Counted from the stretch's first letter, positions 32,741 through 41,927 are shown. The stretch is 55,960 nucleotides of DNA from Bacillota bacterium (GCA_021793315.1 JAJYSZ010000009.1:1-55960); one strand, 5' to 3'. Notes: generated from the letters alone by a model not told the origin. Made by a program: numbers and translations.

Positions 32741-34987
32741 TCAAAGCGAAGAATTGGCATGTGCGTTTCCCGTCCCGCCCTCAGGCGGCGTCCAGCCGGC
32801 GAGCCAATCCTCCAGCACTTTTGGCGGCATCGGCGGGCCGATCAGGTTGCCTTGGGCGAGCCTGCAGCCGAACTCTACGAGCACCCGGGCCTGCTCGTCG
32901 GTTTCGACGCCTTCGGCCAGCACCTCGCTCCCGGTCGCCTGGGCGATCGCCACCATGCCACGGACGAGGCTGCAGGCTGGGATGCTCTGGGGCAGGGAGG
33001 CGATGAAGCTGCGGTCGATCTTGATCAATGCCGCTTCAAGGCCGACGAGGCGGGCGAACGAGCTGTAGCCGGTGCCGAAGTCGTCGATCGCGATGCCGAG
33101 GCCAAGCTCGCGGCAATCGCGCAGGCGCTGGAGCCAAAGCCGTTCGTCCGTGAACCCGGACGTCTCCGTGACTTCGATCTCGATGCGGCTCCGGTCGAGC
33201 CCGGGGTACCGACCGAGGCCCTCCTCGATGTCAGGGCCGAAGGTGGGGAGCTGCAGGTAGCTCGGCGGCACGTTGACGGCCACGCGCAGCGCCACGCCGC
33301 TGCGCTGCCAGGCGTCGGCCTGCCGCAGCGCCTGTGCGAACACCCAGCGCCCGAGCTCCGGGACGAGCGAAGACTCCTCCACCGCGGGCAGGAATGTGTC
33401 CGGCAGCAGCACATGACCGCTCGGCAGCACCCAGCGCAGGAGGGCCTCGACGCCCCGCACCTGGCGGCTGACGAGGTCGACCTGCGGTTGGTAGTAGAGG
33501 CGCAGCCGTCCCTCGCGCAGAGCGGCGGCGAGATCGCGGCGCATCTCTGCGCGCACGTTCTGGGCCTCCTCCCGCATCGCGTCGAAAAAGCGGGTGCGCC
33601 CGCCGCCTGCGGCCTTGGCGTCGTAGAGCGCGCTGTCCGCCCGGCGCAGGAGCGTCTCGGCGTCGCGCCCGTCCGCGGGGTAGACCGCCACGCCGAGGCT
33701 GAGGTCCAAGGGATACTCCCTGCCGTGCAGGGGGAAGGGACGCTTGGCGGCGGCCCTGAGGCGCGACAGGACGTGGTCGAGGTCCTGCGGCGTGCGGCAG
33801 CGGTTCACGACGGCCACGAACTCGTCGCCGCCGAAGCGGGCAAGGGTATCTCCCTGGCGCAGGGCGGAGCGCAGTCGGGAGGCAAGATGCTTCAGCACGA
33901 GGTCGCCGTCGGCGTGCCCCAAGGTGTCGTTGACGAGCTTGAAGCTGTCGAGGTCCATCATGACGACGGCGAAGGGCTCCTGGTCCCGCATCGCCCTGCC
34001 GAGGGCGATCTGCAGCCGGTCTTGCAGCAGGAGCCTGTTCGGCAGCCCTGTCAGGGGGTCGTGGAGGGCAAGAAAGCGCATGGCCTCCTCCTGGCGCCTG
34101 CGCTCGCTGATGTCCCGCTGGGTGATGACGACGTGGCTTGCCCGCCCTTCCTCGCCGCGCAGGAACTGCACCGACCAGGCGGCGTCGTAGCGGCTGCCGT
34201 CCTTGCGCAGCAGCACCGTCTCTCCGCTCCTGTGCCGCTCCTCGAGCTCGGAGCGCATACGCTCGAGCGCCTCGGGCGAGGAGGGCAGGTTACCCGCGGC
34301 GCCCGACCTGAGATCGTCAAGGCCGTATCCCGTAAGCTCGGTGAAGGCGTGGTTCACGAACACCGGCTGGGGGCGCCCGCCGGCAGCCGGCAGGAGGGTG
34401 ATGACGACCGCGTCGTGGGACTCGTGCACGGCGAGCTCCAGCAGGCGGCTGATGTCCCGGGCCGTCTGGCCGGCGGCGCGGGCGTGCAGACGGTCGAGGG
34501 CGAGGTCCAGGCTGCGCGCGATTTCCTCGACGAGCAGGAGCTCTTCGGGCTGGAAGAAAAACGCCTCGGCGGCGTAGATGCCGAGCCCGCCGATCACCTG
34601 ACCGGCCTCATGCAGGGGGCAGAAGACGGCGGACCTATAGCCGCGTGCCGTGGCGAGGTCCTGCCAGTGCGCTGTCCATGGGTCATGGAGGAAGTCGGCG
34701 ATGTGGGTCTGCCGGTCTTCGCGCAGGGCGACGGCCATCGGGCCCTGCCCACCAGCAGTTGCGGCATCCATGGAGAGGTCGAGCTCTTCGAGGTAGCCGA
34801 GCTCCAGGCCCGAAAAGGCGACCGGCTGGATGCGGCCGCTCTCCCTTGCCACGAGGCCGACCCAGGCGAAGCTGAACTCACCGGCCGTCACCGCCGCCTC
34901 GCAGGTGCGGCGCAGGAGGTCCTCGCGCGCTTCTGCGGCGATCACTGCCGAAAGGCAACTGGACAGCGTGGCGTAAAGTCGCCGCAA
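32741..34987 (-). CDS. GAF-PAS-GGDEF-EAL c-di-GMP signalling protein
   Basis: A 748-residue soluble protein. A GAF domain (about residues 15-165) is followed by PAS ('VFVNHAFTELTGYGLDDLRS', about 200-305), GGDEF ('DPLTGLPNRLLLQDRL', active site 'ARFGGDEFVAVV') and EAL ('GVEALLRW', 'AIDDFGTGYSSFARL', 'EVLAEGVET'). Both catalytic sites look intact, so it may both make and break c-di-GMP, with GAF/PAS as sensors of a small ligand or redox state. TTG 34987 has no ribosome site; a CTG 113 bases upstream in the same open frame has GGGAGAGG before it and could extend the protein. It heads the leftward c-di-GMP series. Confidence 0.92.
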   Translation of the reverse strand: MRRLYATLSSCLSAVIAAEAREDLLRRTCEAAVTAGEFSFAWVGLVARESGRIQPVAFSGLELGYLEELDLSMDAATAGGQGPMAVALREDRQTHIADFLHDPWTAHWQDLATARGYRSAVFCPLHEAGQVIGGLGIYAAEAFFFQPEELLLVEEIARSLDLALDRLHARAAGQTARDISRLLELAVHESHDAVVITLLPAAGGRPQPVFVNHAFTELTGYGLDDLRSGAAGNLPSSPEALERMRSELEERHRSGETVLLRKDGSRYDAAWSVQFLRGEEGRASHVVITQRDISERRRQEEAMRFLALHDPLTGLPNRLLLQDRLQIALGRAMRDQEPFAVVMMDLDSFKLVNDTLGHADGDLVLKHLASRLRSALRQGDTLARFGGDEFVAVVNRCRTPQDLDHVLSRLRAAAKRPFPLHGREYPLDLSLGVAVYPADGRDAETLLRRADSALYDAKAAGGGRTRFFDAMREEAQNVRAEMRRDLAAALREGRLRLYYQPQVDLVSRQVRGVEALLRWVLPSGHVLLPDTFLPAVEESSLVPELGRWVFAQALRQADAWQRSGVALRVAVNVPPSYLQLPTFGPDIEEGLGRYPGLDRSRIEIEVTETSGFTDERLWLQRLRDCRELGLGIAIDDFGTGYSSFARLVGLEAALIKIDRSFIASLPQSIPACSLVRGMVAIAQATGSEVLAEGVETDEQARVLVEFGCRLAQGNLIGPPMPPKVLEDWLAGWTPPEGGTGNAHANSSL

Positions 34988-35189
34988 GCGTGCCAGCTGA
35001 TGCTTTGCGTCCTGCTCGGGGTGCGGATGGGCGGCCGACTCCTTGGTGGAATGTCCGTGCGTTGCCTCGTCCTGCAGCTTGTACCTCTCCCTTGGCGAAA
35101 GGCTTTGCCGCTTCGGTTCACGAAAGCCTTGCGCACACGTGGCATCGAGAGGAGACAGGGATGCGTTGGAAAGGGAAATTCTCCACCAA

Positions 35190-36308
35190 ATGTCCGAGCA
35201 CCTTGATGCCTATAGCGATGAACTTCGTGAATTTGTAGCCATCGATACGCCGAGCGACGACCCAGCCGCTGTTGGCAACCTGCTCGATCTCCTGCGGCCG
35301 CGCCTCGAGGAGCTCGGCTTCGCGACAAGAAGGCTGGCGGCCGACATCCTTGCCGCCGACTATGGCGCGGGAGGGTCGCCAGGTGTCCTGCTGCTGCTCC
35401 ACGCCGACACGGTCTTCTCCCTCGGCGAAGCCGGGCGGCGCCCCTTCACCGTCTCGGGCGGGCGCGCCTACGGCCCGGGCGTCGCGGACATGAAGGGCGG
35501 CATCGCGCTGCTTGTCTGGGTACTTCGCCTGCTCAAGAACGATGGCGCCTTGCCTGCGCCACTCCGGGTGGTGATCACGGGCGACGAGGAGACGGGCGCC
35601 GAGCGCTCGCGGGATGCGATCGCGCAGGCGGCGGCCGTCCAGCACGCCGCTCTCGTGCTCGAGCCTGGACGCGAGAGTGGTGCGATCGTCTCGGCCCGCA
35701 AGGCCGTGGGGAGCTTCGTCCTCTCAGCCTCCGGGATCGAGGCCCACGCCGGTGTCGAGCCGTGGCGGGGCGCGAGCGCGGTGCACGAGATCGCGCGGCG
35801 GGCGGCGGCGATCGCGGAACTCTCCGGACGCATCGAAGGGGTTCACTTCAATGTAGGACGCATCGAGGGCGGTACGCGGCCGAACGTCGTGGCCGGCGAG
35901 GCGAGATGCCTCATCGACGTGCGGGTGCCGCGTTTTCAGGACATGGCCGCTGCGGAGGAGATGCTCCGGCAGGCGGCCCTCGGTGCCATGGACCGGCGCG
36001 TGGAGCTTCATCTCCGGGGCAGCTTTCAGGGCCCGCCGATGGAGAAGACGCCCGCGAGCGAAATTCTGCTCGGTTACGCACGCGAGGCCGCGCTGGCGAT
36101 CGGGCTGCCGCTCGAAGATGTCGCCACGGGCGGCGGCTCGGACGGCAACCGCGTGGCGGCGGCGGGCGTCCCGGTCCTGGACGGCCTCGGGCCTGTGGGC
36201 GGCAGGGCGCACAGCGTCGACGAGTTCATCGAACTTGGCTCGGTTGCCCCGCGCGCTGCCCTGCTGGCCGGCCTCCTATGCCGCATCCTGGGCGACGGGG
36301 GACACTAG
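35190..36308 (+). CDS. M20-family metallopeptidase (carboxypeptidase G2/ArgE type)
   Basis: A 372-residue cytoplasmic enzyme. Two-zinc ligands can be placed: His and Asp in 'LLLLHADTVFS', Asp in 'GPGVADMKGG', the Glu pair in 'TGDEETGAERS' (catalytic Glu first), Glu in 'LVLEPGRES' and His in 'GGRAHSVDEF'. The dimerisation lid lies between ('GIEAHAGVEPWRGASAVHEI'). Such enzymes remove C-terminal glutamate, deacylate N-acyl amino acids or cleave dipeptides. ATG 35190 is the first in-frame ATG near the family N-terminus; a TTG at 35167 is possible. It is divergent from the c-di-GMP genes and ends before a terminator. Confidence 0.88.
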   Translation: MSEHLDAYSDELREFVAIDTPSDDPAAVGNLLDLLRPRLEELGFATRRLAADILAADYGAGGSPGVLLLLHADTVFSLGEAGRRPFTVSGGRAYGPGVADMKGGIALLVWVLRLLKNDGALPAPLRVVITGDEETGAERSRDAIAQAAAVQHAALVLEPGRESGAIVSARKAVGSFVLSASGIEAHAGVEPWRGASAVHEIARRAAAIAELSGRIEGVHFNVGRIEGGTRPNVVAGEARCLIDVRVPRFQDMAAAEEMLRQAALGAMDRRVELHLRGSFQGPPMEKTPASEILLGYAREAALAIGLPLEDVATGGGSDGNRVAAAGVPVLDGLGPVGGRAHSVDEFIELGSVAPRAALLAGLLCRILGDGGH

Positions 36309-36377
36309 AGCCTGCGGGACGCCACCGCATATGCCATGGGGGCAGGAGGCTGCACGCGACGCGCGAAAGTTGTCGTA

Positions 36378-36413
36378 GGGGCATGTCGGCACTTGCGCGT
36401 GCCCGCCTTTTTT
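36378..36413 (+). terminator. Intrinsic terminator after the M20 gene
   Basis: Nested arms GGGCA/TGCCC and GGCAC/GTGCC end in CGCC followed by six T residues, 37 bases before the next start codon. Confidence 0.75.
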
Positions 36414-36449
36414 GCGGAGCGAAGGATCGTGGATCGGAGGAGTGCCGTG

Positions 36450-37595
36450 ATGCATCCGGATACCCAAGCGGTCCACGCGGGAGAGGAGCCCGCACGGGCG
36501 CCCTCGTCCCTCGTGCCGCCGATCTACCAGACGTCCGTGTTCACATTCCCCGATCTCTACACGGCAGCTGACGTCACCGGCGGCAAGGCCGAGGGCTACT
36601 CCTACACCCGCATCGGCCAGCCCAACGCGGACATGTTCGCCGGAGCCGTCGCCGCCTTGGAGGGGGCGCCGGCCGCCTGTGTGGCCGCCTCGGGCATGGG
36701 CGCCATCCTCGCGGCGCTGGTCGCCGCGCGCGAGGGGAGGGCCGTCGCGGCGGCCGATGAGATCTACGGCGGCTCCGTGGCGCTGCTCGAGGGCTTTCTG
36801 GAGCCGCTTGGCGTGCCTTGTCTGCGCTTCGATGCCCACGACCCGGGGTCCTTGCCGAAGGAAGCCGGGGCGGTGCTCGTGGAGAGCTCCTCGAACCCGC
36901 TCGGGCGGCTGTCGGACCTCAGGGCCCTGGCGGACGCGGCGCACCACAGCGGCCAGCGGCTGATCGTCGACAACACCTTCGCGACGCCTTATCTTTGCCG
37001 CCCGCACGAGCATGGGGCCGACCTCGTCGTGCACTCGGTGACCAAGTTCCTCGCGGGTCACGGCGACGTCACCCTCGGCGTCGTGACGGGGGACCAGGAG
37101 CTCGTGCGCCGCAGCCAGTCCGCCCTGACCACCTTCGGCGCGACGCCCGATCCCTTCGCCTGCTGGCTCGCCCTGCGCGGGCTGAGGACGTTCGGTGTGC
37201 GCATGGAACGCGCGGTGGCGAACGCCAAGGGCGTCGCCCGGTTCCTCGTGGGGCGCAAGGAAGTCCTGCGGGTCCATCACGCTAGCGTGCCGGGGCACCC
37301 CGACGCGGAGCTCGCGCGGCGCTTCCTCTCCGGCGAGGGGCCGGCCATCTTGGCGTTCGACCTCGCGAACGAGGCGGCGGCGGCGCGCTTCGTCGAGCGG
37401 CTCGAACTCATCCGCTACGCGCCGTCGCTCGGGGACGTCTCGACGATCGTGCTGCACCCGGCGACCACCTCGCACCGCCAACTGGCGCCAAAGGAGCAGG
37501 AGCGGCTCGGCATCCTGCCGGGCACGATCCGGCTCTCGCTCGGCATCGAGCGGCTCGAAGATCTCGCCAGGGAGCTCGCCCATGCCCTCGACTGA
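36450..37595 (+). CDS. Cys/Met-metabolism PLP enzyme (cystathionine gamma-lyase/synthase type)
   Basis: A 381-residue fold-type I PLP enzyme. The N-terminus 'MHPDTQAVHAGEEPARAPSS' and 'VPPIYQTSVF' is typical, 'SYTRIGQPN' holds the Tyr-Arg pair of the neighbouring subunit's phosphate site, 'VDNTFATPY' has the Asp that pairs with the pyridine N, and Lys in 'VVHSVTKFLAGHGDV' forms the Schiff base. Members make or break cystathionine, homocysteine or methionine C-S bonds; sequence alone does not decide which. ATG 36450 has GGAGGAG at about 7 bases. The following small gene overlaps its end by 14 bases. Confidence 0.9.
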   Translation: MHPDTQAVHAGEEPARAPSSLVPPIYQTSVFTFPDLYTAADVTGGKAEGYSYTRIGQPNADMFAGAVAALEGAPAACVAASGMGAILAALVAAREGRAVAAADEIYGGSVALLEGFLEPLGVPCLRFDAHDPGSLPKEAGAVLVESSSNPLGRLSDLRALADAAHHSGQRLIVDNTFATPYLCRPHEHGADLVVHSVTKFLAGHGDVTLGVVTGDQELVRRSQSALTTFGATPDPFACWLALRGLRTFGVRMERAVANAKGVARFLVGRKEVLRVHHASVPGHPDAELARRFLSGEGPAILAFDLANEAAAARFVERLELIRYAPSLGDVSTIVLHPATTSHRQLAPKEQERLGILPGTIRLSLGIERLEDLARELAHALD

Positions 37596-37911
37596 AGGCG
37601 GCACGCCGCTCGCCCTGAAGGACGCGCTCTCGTTCCTCGAGGCCATCCGCGGCCGCAGGGCGATTGTGGAGCTCGGCTACGGCGCGTGGGCCCTGGCGCG
37701 TTTCCCCTTGCACGTCGAGGACATGGATCTCGACGAGGAATTCCTCACGGTAATCGGCGACGTCTCCGATCTGGGCGACGCCGTGGTCTATTCGGAAGTC
37801 AACCTGCCGCTCGCGCAGGAGGGGGGTTACCAGATCTCGATCGCCGCCGGCGAGATGCGGCTCGAAAGCGAGGAGGGCATGCGCCTTTCTGTCACCGTAC
37901 TCGACGGCTGA
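37582..37911 (+). CDS. Small acidic protein coupled to the PLP enzyme, unknown function
   Basis: A 109-residue protein starting 'MPSTEGGTPLALKDALSFLE' with later strands 'VEDMDLDEEFLTVIGDVSDL' and 'MRLESEEGMRLSVTVLDG'. It is acidic (runs of Asp/Glu) and shows no family I can name. ATG 37582 lies inside the end of the PLP gene, so translation is coupled; codon use and length exclude a chance reading. It may be an accessory or regulatory partner of the PLP enzyme, but that is only inferred from overlap. Confidence 0.65.
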   Translation: MPSTEGGTPLALKDALSFLEAIRGRRAIVELGYGAWALARFPLHVEDMDLDEEFLTVIGDVSDLGDAVVYSEVNLPLAQEGGYQISIAAGEMRLESEEGMRLSVTVLDG

Positions 37912-38210
37912 CGTCTGAAGGCGTCCGCGCCCAGGTTCCTGCGGGCGTCAACCGGCAGAGATGGTATCATGATAGTTGGTGCATCAAGCTGTCGTGCGAG
38001 TGTCTTTGCCACCAATCGACCGCAGGCGCCAGCGGCCCGCGCGGGTCGCCACGAGCGTCTGGGTGCGGGTGAGCAGCGCGGGCGGGTTGGAAGGATGGCT
38101 CCAGGTGACCCGTCGTGCCACGGGCGAATGCGCCGTGGCTGGCAGTTTGCATGCGGCTCCGCGGTTGTCAAGGTTCGACACTGCCTTACGGGGAGGGGAA
38201 TGGGCGCATA
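37912..38210. other. 299-bp region upstream of the CLC gene
   Basis: An open plus-strand reading from TTG 37976 overlaps the CLC start by 14 bases and contains 'RVATSVWVRVSSAGGLEGWL', slightly SH3-like, but it lacks a ribosome site and I do not call it a gene. TATCATGAT at 37966 may be part of a promoter for the CLC gene; no -35 box at proper distance was found. Confidence 0.35.
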
Positions 38211-40235
38211 ATGTCACGGTCTGAGCGCACAGAGCTCCTTCGTGCCAAGATCGGCGAGCCGACGTACGAGTTCGTGCGCCTGTTCATACCGGTCATCGTC
38301 ATCGGACTCGGCGCCGGCCTGGGCGCCGTCGTCTTCCGCAAGATGATCAGCTTTTTCACGACCTTATTCTTCACCGACTACGCCAGCTGGACGCGGGCCT
38401 TCTACCCCTTCAACATCATCACGATCCCAGTTATCGGCGCACTCATCTTCGGACCAATGATCTGGCGCTGGGCGCGCGAGGCCAGAGGCCACGGCGTCCC
38501 CGAGGTGATGGAGGCGGTGGCGCTCCGCGGTGGGCGGATCCGGCCTATCGTCGCCGTGGTCAAGTCCGTCGCGTCGTCGATCAACATCGGGTCCGGCGGC
38601 TCGGTCGGGCGCGAGGGCCCGATCGCGCAGATCGGTTCCGCACTCGGTTCGACGGTCGGGCAGATCATGAACCTGCCGCCTCGGCTGCTTAGGCTTTTGG
38701 TGACCGCGGGGGCCGCGGCAGGCATTTCGGCCACGTTCAACGCGCCGATCGCCGGTGCGATCTTCGGCCTCGAGGTCATCCTGCGCGACTTTTCGCCGCT
38801 GAGCTTCGCCGCCGTCGGGCTCGCGTCCGTTCTGGCGGACATGATCGCGATTCCGTTCCTCGGCTCGAAGGCGTTCTTCCCTCTGCCTCCGGGCGTTGGG
38901 CTGCGCTCCCCCTACGAACTCATCATCTTCGCGGTACTCGGCACGGTCGCCGCCTTCGTCGGCACCTACTTCACGCAGGCTCTCTACTGGCTCGAGGACG
39001 TGTTCAACAACCTCAAGATGCATGAGGCGCTCAAACCAGCATTGGGCGCGCTTCTGCTCGGCGTCCTGATCGTGCTGATGCCGCCGGTGCGCGGCCTGGG
39101 CTACAACATCATGGCCCTCGTCTTCGACCAGAAGCTCAGCCTCGGCATCCTGCTCCTCTACTTCGCCGGCAAGTTCGTCGCCACGTCCCTGACGCTCGGC
39201 TCCGGCGGATCCGGCGGTATCTTCACGCCTACGCTCTACATGGGCACGATGCTCGGCGGGCTCGTGGGGCTGATTGCGGCGCATCTCTTCCCGGGCGACA
39301 TCGGTTCCTCGGCTGGCTACGCCCTGATCGGCGCGGCCGCCGTCTTCGCCGCCGCCGCACGCGCACCGATCACGGCGGTGCTGATCGTCATGGAGATGAG
39401 CCAGAACTACGTGCTGGCGATCCCGCTGATCCTGGCGACCCTCATCGCGGCTCGCACCGCGGACTTCATCTCGCCGGAATCGATCTACACGCTGAAGCTG
39501 ACGCGCCGCGGCGTGCACATCTTCCAGCAGACGGCCGTCGACGTGCTCTCGCAGGTCAAGGTGAGTCAGGCCATGCTTCCAGATCCGGTGCGGATCGACC
39601 CTGGGGCGAGCGTCGCCGAAGGCATCCGCCTCATGATGGAGGAGCGCCGGCAGAACCTGCTGGTGGTCAAGGACGGCGAGCTCAAGGGCATCGTGACGAT
39701 CAGTGACCTCGAGCGCAGCCAGGAGACTCTCGAGCGGGCGAGGACGGTCGGGGAACTCGCCGTGCGCGACCTGATCGTCAGCTATCCGGAGGAGTCCCTG
39801 CGCGAGGCGGTAAGCAGGATGACCCGTGCCGAAGTCGGGCAGATGCCGGTCGTGGACCCCGAATCGCCGCAGAAGCTCATCGGCCTGCTGCGTCGCGTCG
39901 ATGTCATGACCGCGCTCGAGAACAAGCTCAGCATCCTGCCGGTGGAGGATCAGGCGGCGGCACCCCGCAACGTGAAAGCCGGCGCATTCGTGCAGGTGAC
40001 GTTGCCTCAGGAATCCCCGCATGCGCACAAGCACCTGCGCGAAGTGAAGTTCCCTGCCGGCATTCTCGTTGTGGCGGTCCAGCGCGGGCGGCAGACGATC
40101 GTACCGAAGGGCGATACGGAGCTTCTGCCCGATGACGACGTCATGCTCTACGTGATGCCCAAGAACGCGGCCGAGGCTGCCAAGGTGTTCATGACCGAGG
40201 GTGCCAGTGACGCGGCACCCCCCGCGGCGGGCTAG
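38211..40235 (+). CDS. CLC-type chloride channel/antiporter with CBS pair and TrkA-C domain
   Basis: A 674-residue membrane protein. The CLC core (residues 15-430) has the selectivity signatures: 'GHGVPEVMEAV' (GSGIPE position), 'GSGGSVGREGPIAQIGS' with the gating Glu in GREGP, and 'GSGGSGGIFTPTLYMGTML' (GxFxP). Two CBS domains follow (about 460-585: 'MLPDPVRIDPGASVAEGIRL', 'ISDLERSQ' and 'REAVSRMTRAEVGQMPVVD'), then a TrkA-C-like domain ('FPAGILVVAVQRGRQTIVPK', 'DTELLPDDDVMLYV'). The CLC family exchanges Cl- for H+ and aids acid resistance; the cytoplasmic domains suggest nucleotide control. ATG 38211 follows GGGGAGGGG; an earlier ATG at 38199 stops after three codons. Confidence 0.93.
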   Translation: MSRSERTELLRAKIGEPTYEFVRLFIPVIVIGLGAGLGAVVFRKMISFFTTLFFTDYASWTRAFYPFNIITIPVIGALIFGPMIWRWAREARGHGVPEVMEAVALRGGRIRPIVAVVKSVASSINIGSGGSVGREGPIAQIGSALGSTVGQIMNLPPRLLRLLVTAGAAAGISATFNAPIAGAIFGLEVILRDFSPLSFAAVGLASVLADMIAIPFLGSKAFFPLPPGVGLRSPYELIIFAVLGTVAAFVGTYFTQALYWLEDVFNNLKMHEALKPALGALLLGVLIVLMPPVRGLGYNIMALVFDQKLSLGILLLYFAGKFVATSLTLGSGGSGGIFTPTLYMGTMLGGLVGLIAAHLFPGDIGSSAGYALIGAAAVFAAAARAPITAVLIVMEMSQNYVLAIPLILATLIAARTADFISPESIYTLKLTRRGVHIFQQTAVDVLSQVKVSQAMLPDPVRIDPGASVAEGIRLMMEERRQNLLVVKDGELKGIVTISDLERSQETLERARTVGELAVRDLIVSYPEESLREAVSRMTRAEVGQMPVVDPESPQKLIGLLRRVDVMTALENKLSILPVEDQAAAPRNVKAGAFVQVTLPQESPHAHKHLREVKFPAGILVVAVQRGRQTIVPKGDTELLPDDDVMLYVMPKNAAEAAKVFMTEGASDAAPPAAG

Positions 40236-40248
40236 GCTGCAGCATGCG

Positions 40249-40292
40249 CAGCGCCCGACCTTCTCGGATGGAAGGTCGGGCGCTGCTTTTTT
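40249..40292 (+). terminator. Intrinsic terminator of the CLC gene
   Basis: A perfect 15-bp stem, CAGCGCCCGACCTTC and its complement around a 7-base loop, is followed by CTTTTTT, 14 bases after the stop. It lies between convergent genes. Confidence 0.93.
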
Positions 40293-40336
40293 CGTCCCGC
40301 GTTTCAGGGCGAAGGCGGCGCCCGTCCGGGAACCGG

Positions 40337-41206
40337 CTAGCCTGCGCTGTCGGCGCCAGAGGGCTCCGCACGCGGGAAGAGCAGCACCGTCGCGAAGATG
40401 CCGTCCCCCTCGCGGTAGCGGAGCTGCAGGCGACCGCCCGAGACGGCGGCCAGGCGCTGCACCACCGCAAGCCCGAGACCGAAGCCCTGGGTCTCTCTGG
40501 TCCCGTCGCCCCGCACGAAGGGCCGAGCCAGGCTCTTGGGATCTTCAGCGGGGCGCGCTGCGGGATTTTCGACGCTGAGCCGCACGAAGAGCGGCCCGTC
40601 CATCTCCAGCCGCACTGTCGCGGGACCGCTGCCTTCGCCATAGCGCAGGGCGTTGCTGAGCACGTTGCCGAGCATGCGCTGCAGGCGCGAGGGGCTGCAG
40701 AGGATGGGCTTCGTCGGCGCGAGTTCCACCTCGAGCCCGCGACCCTGCAAGTCGAAGAGCGGCCGTACCCGCTCGACTTCTTCAGCTACGGCCGCGGTGA
40801 GGTCGAGCGGGCCTTCGGTGCTCTTGGGCCATGCTGCATCGGCCGAGGTGAGATCGATGAAGTCGTCCGCGAGGCGCTCGAGCTGCAGCAGCTCGGACTC
40901 CATCGCGGCGAGCTGGTCTCCCTGAGCCGCCAGGCCGTCCGTCAGGGCGCCAAGCCGCAGGCGCAGCCGCGTCAAGGGTGTGCGAAAGTCATGAGCGAGC
41001 TCGGCTCCGAGCGGAACCTGCGGCGTCGCCCTGGCCTCCCGGTCCGGGGAGCCGTGGGCAGCCAGGCGTGGCCGCGTCAACCAGAGGGCCGTGGCCGCGA
41101 AGAGGACCCAGGCCAGAAGCCACCAGGCCCTCTGCGGTTCCGCCGGCGGCCACCAGCCGTAAAGGAGGCCCGCGCAGAGCAGCGCGAGGCCTGCCTCAGC
41201 GCGCAT
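40337..41206 (-). CDS. Sensor histidine kinase with minimal sensor (third system)
   Basis: A 289-residue kinase with two closely spaced N-terminal helices (about residues 3-20 and 28-45) and almost no extracytoplasmic loop, so any signal must be intramembrane, cytoplasmic or through a partner. HisKA is 'LGAELAHDFRTPLTRLRLRL' (His in AHDFRTP), the N box 'VLSNALRYG', and the G2 region 'TQGFGLGLAVVQRLA'. The G1 box is poorly conserved ('VENPAARPAED' where DxGxG is expected), which may mean weak ATP binding. It overlaps the end of the response regulator by 11 bases. Confidence 0.88.
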   Translation of the reverse strand: MRAEAGLALLCAGLLYGWWPPAEPQRAWWLLAWVLFAATALWLTRPRLAAHGSPDREARATPQVPLGAELAHDFRTPLTRLRLRLGALTDGLAAQGDQLAAMESELLQLERLADDFIDLTSADAAWPKSTEGPLDLTAAVAEEVERVRPLFDLQGRGLEVELAPTKPILCSPSRLQRMLGNVLSNALRYGEGSGPATVRLEMDGPLFVRLSVENPAARPAEDPKSLARPFVRGDGTRETQGFGLGLAVVQRLAAVSGGRLQLRYREGDGIFATVLLFPRAEPSGADSAG

Positions 41207-41927
41207 GGCCGAAGCCTTCCCGCCGCAGTTGGGGACCGTCCCAGCGGTAGCCGTAACCACGCACCGTGGCGATGTAGCGGAAGGGCTCGGAAGGGTCCAG
41301 CTTGTGCCTGAGATGGCCGACATGGACATCGATCAAACGCTCGTAGCCGTAAAAGTTCGGCCCGATCACGAGGCGCAGGAGATCGGGTCGGGACACGGCC
41401 TGGCCGGGACGCGCCGCGAGCGCGGAGAAGACAAGGTACTCGAGGGGCGTGAGAGGAAGAGGTTCTCCCTGCCGCAAGACGTGTCGCGCGGCCTCGTCCC
41501 AGACGAGTTCCTCGGGCTCTGGCGCCGGCGAAGGTGCGCGACGGCGCAGCAGTGCCTGCACTCTGGCCTCGAGCTCGAGCAGGGAGAACGGCTTGACGAC
41601 GTAGTCGTCGGCGCCTTGCCTGAGGCCCTCGACCCGTTCCGCCAGCGTGCCGCGAGCGGTGGCGACCAGCACGAGTGCGGACGGCATGGCCTCCCGCAGC
41701 TTGCGCAAGGCCTCCAGCCCGTCGGCGTCGGGCAGGCCGAGATCGAGCACGGCCACATCCGGCGCGGGCATCCCGAGCGCGGCTTCAAGGGTCGCGCACG
41801 CTCCGACTTCGGCCGCCAGGGCGCCATGCAGGTGCTCTGCGACCATCTCGCGTATCACGTCGTCGTCCTCGATCACGAGGACCGTCGGGGCGCATGCGTG
41901 CCCGAGGCTTTCTTCCTGCGGCTTCAT
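41196..41927 (-). CDS. OmpR-family response regulator (third system)
   Basis: A 243-residue regulator. The receiver starts after a short tail ('TVLVIEDDDVIREMVAEHLH'), with phospho-acceptor Asp in 'VAVLDLGLPDADG', Thr/Ala in 'LVATARG' and Lys in 'YVVKPFS'. The winged helix has 'LTPLEYLVFSALAARPGQAV' and 'ERLIDVHVGHLRHKLD' with 'IATVRGYGYRWDG'. ATG 41927 is used though no ribosome site is visible; the receiver itself would fit a slightly shorter start. It is first in a two-gene leftward operon with the kinase and is divergent from the SHOCT operon, which is a plausible target. Confidence 0.9.
   Translation of the reverse strand: MKPQEESLGHACAPTVLVIEDDDVIREMVAEHLHGALAAEVGACATLEAALGMPAPDVAVLDLGLPDADGLEALRKLREAMPSALVLVATARGTLAERVEGLRQGADDYVVKPFSLLELEARVQALLRRRAPSPAPEPEELVWDEAARHVLRQGEPLPLTPLEYLVFSALAARPGQAVSRPDLLRLVIGPNFYGYERLIDVHVGHLRHKLDPSEPFRYIATVRGYGYRWDGPQLRREGFGHAR

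Noticed and set aside
32363..35206. Very long plus-strand open reading opposite the GAF-PAS-GGDEF-EAL gene
   Set aside because: Its protein has no motifs and the opposite strand encodes all motifs of the domains; it is a high-GC shadow.
38364..40034. Long minus-strand open reading opposite the CLC gene
   Set aside because: Rich in His/Arg/Asp without structure; the CLC signatures are on the plus strand.
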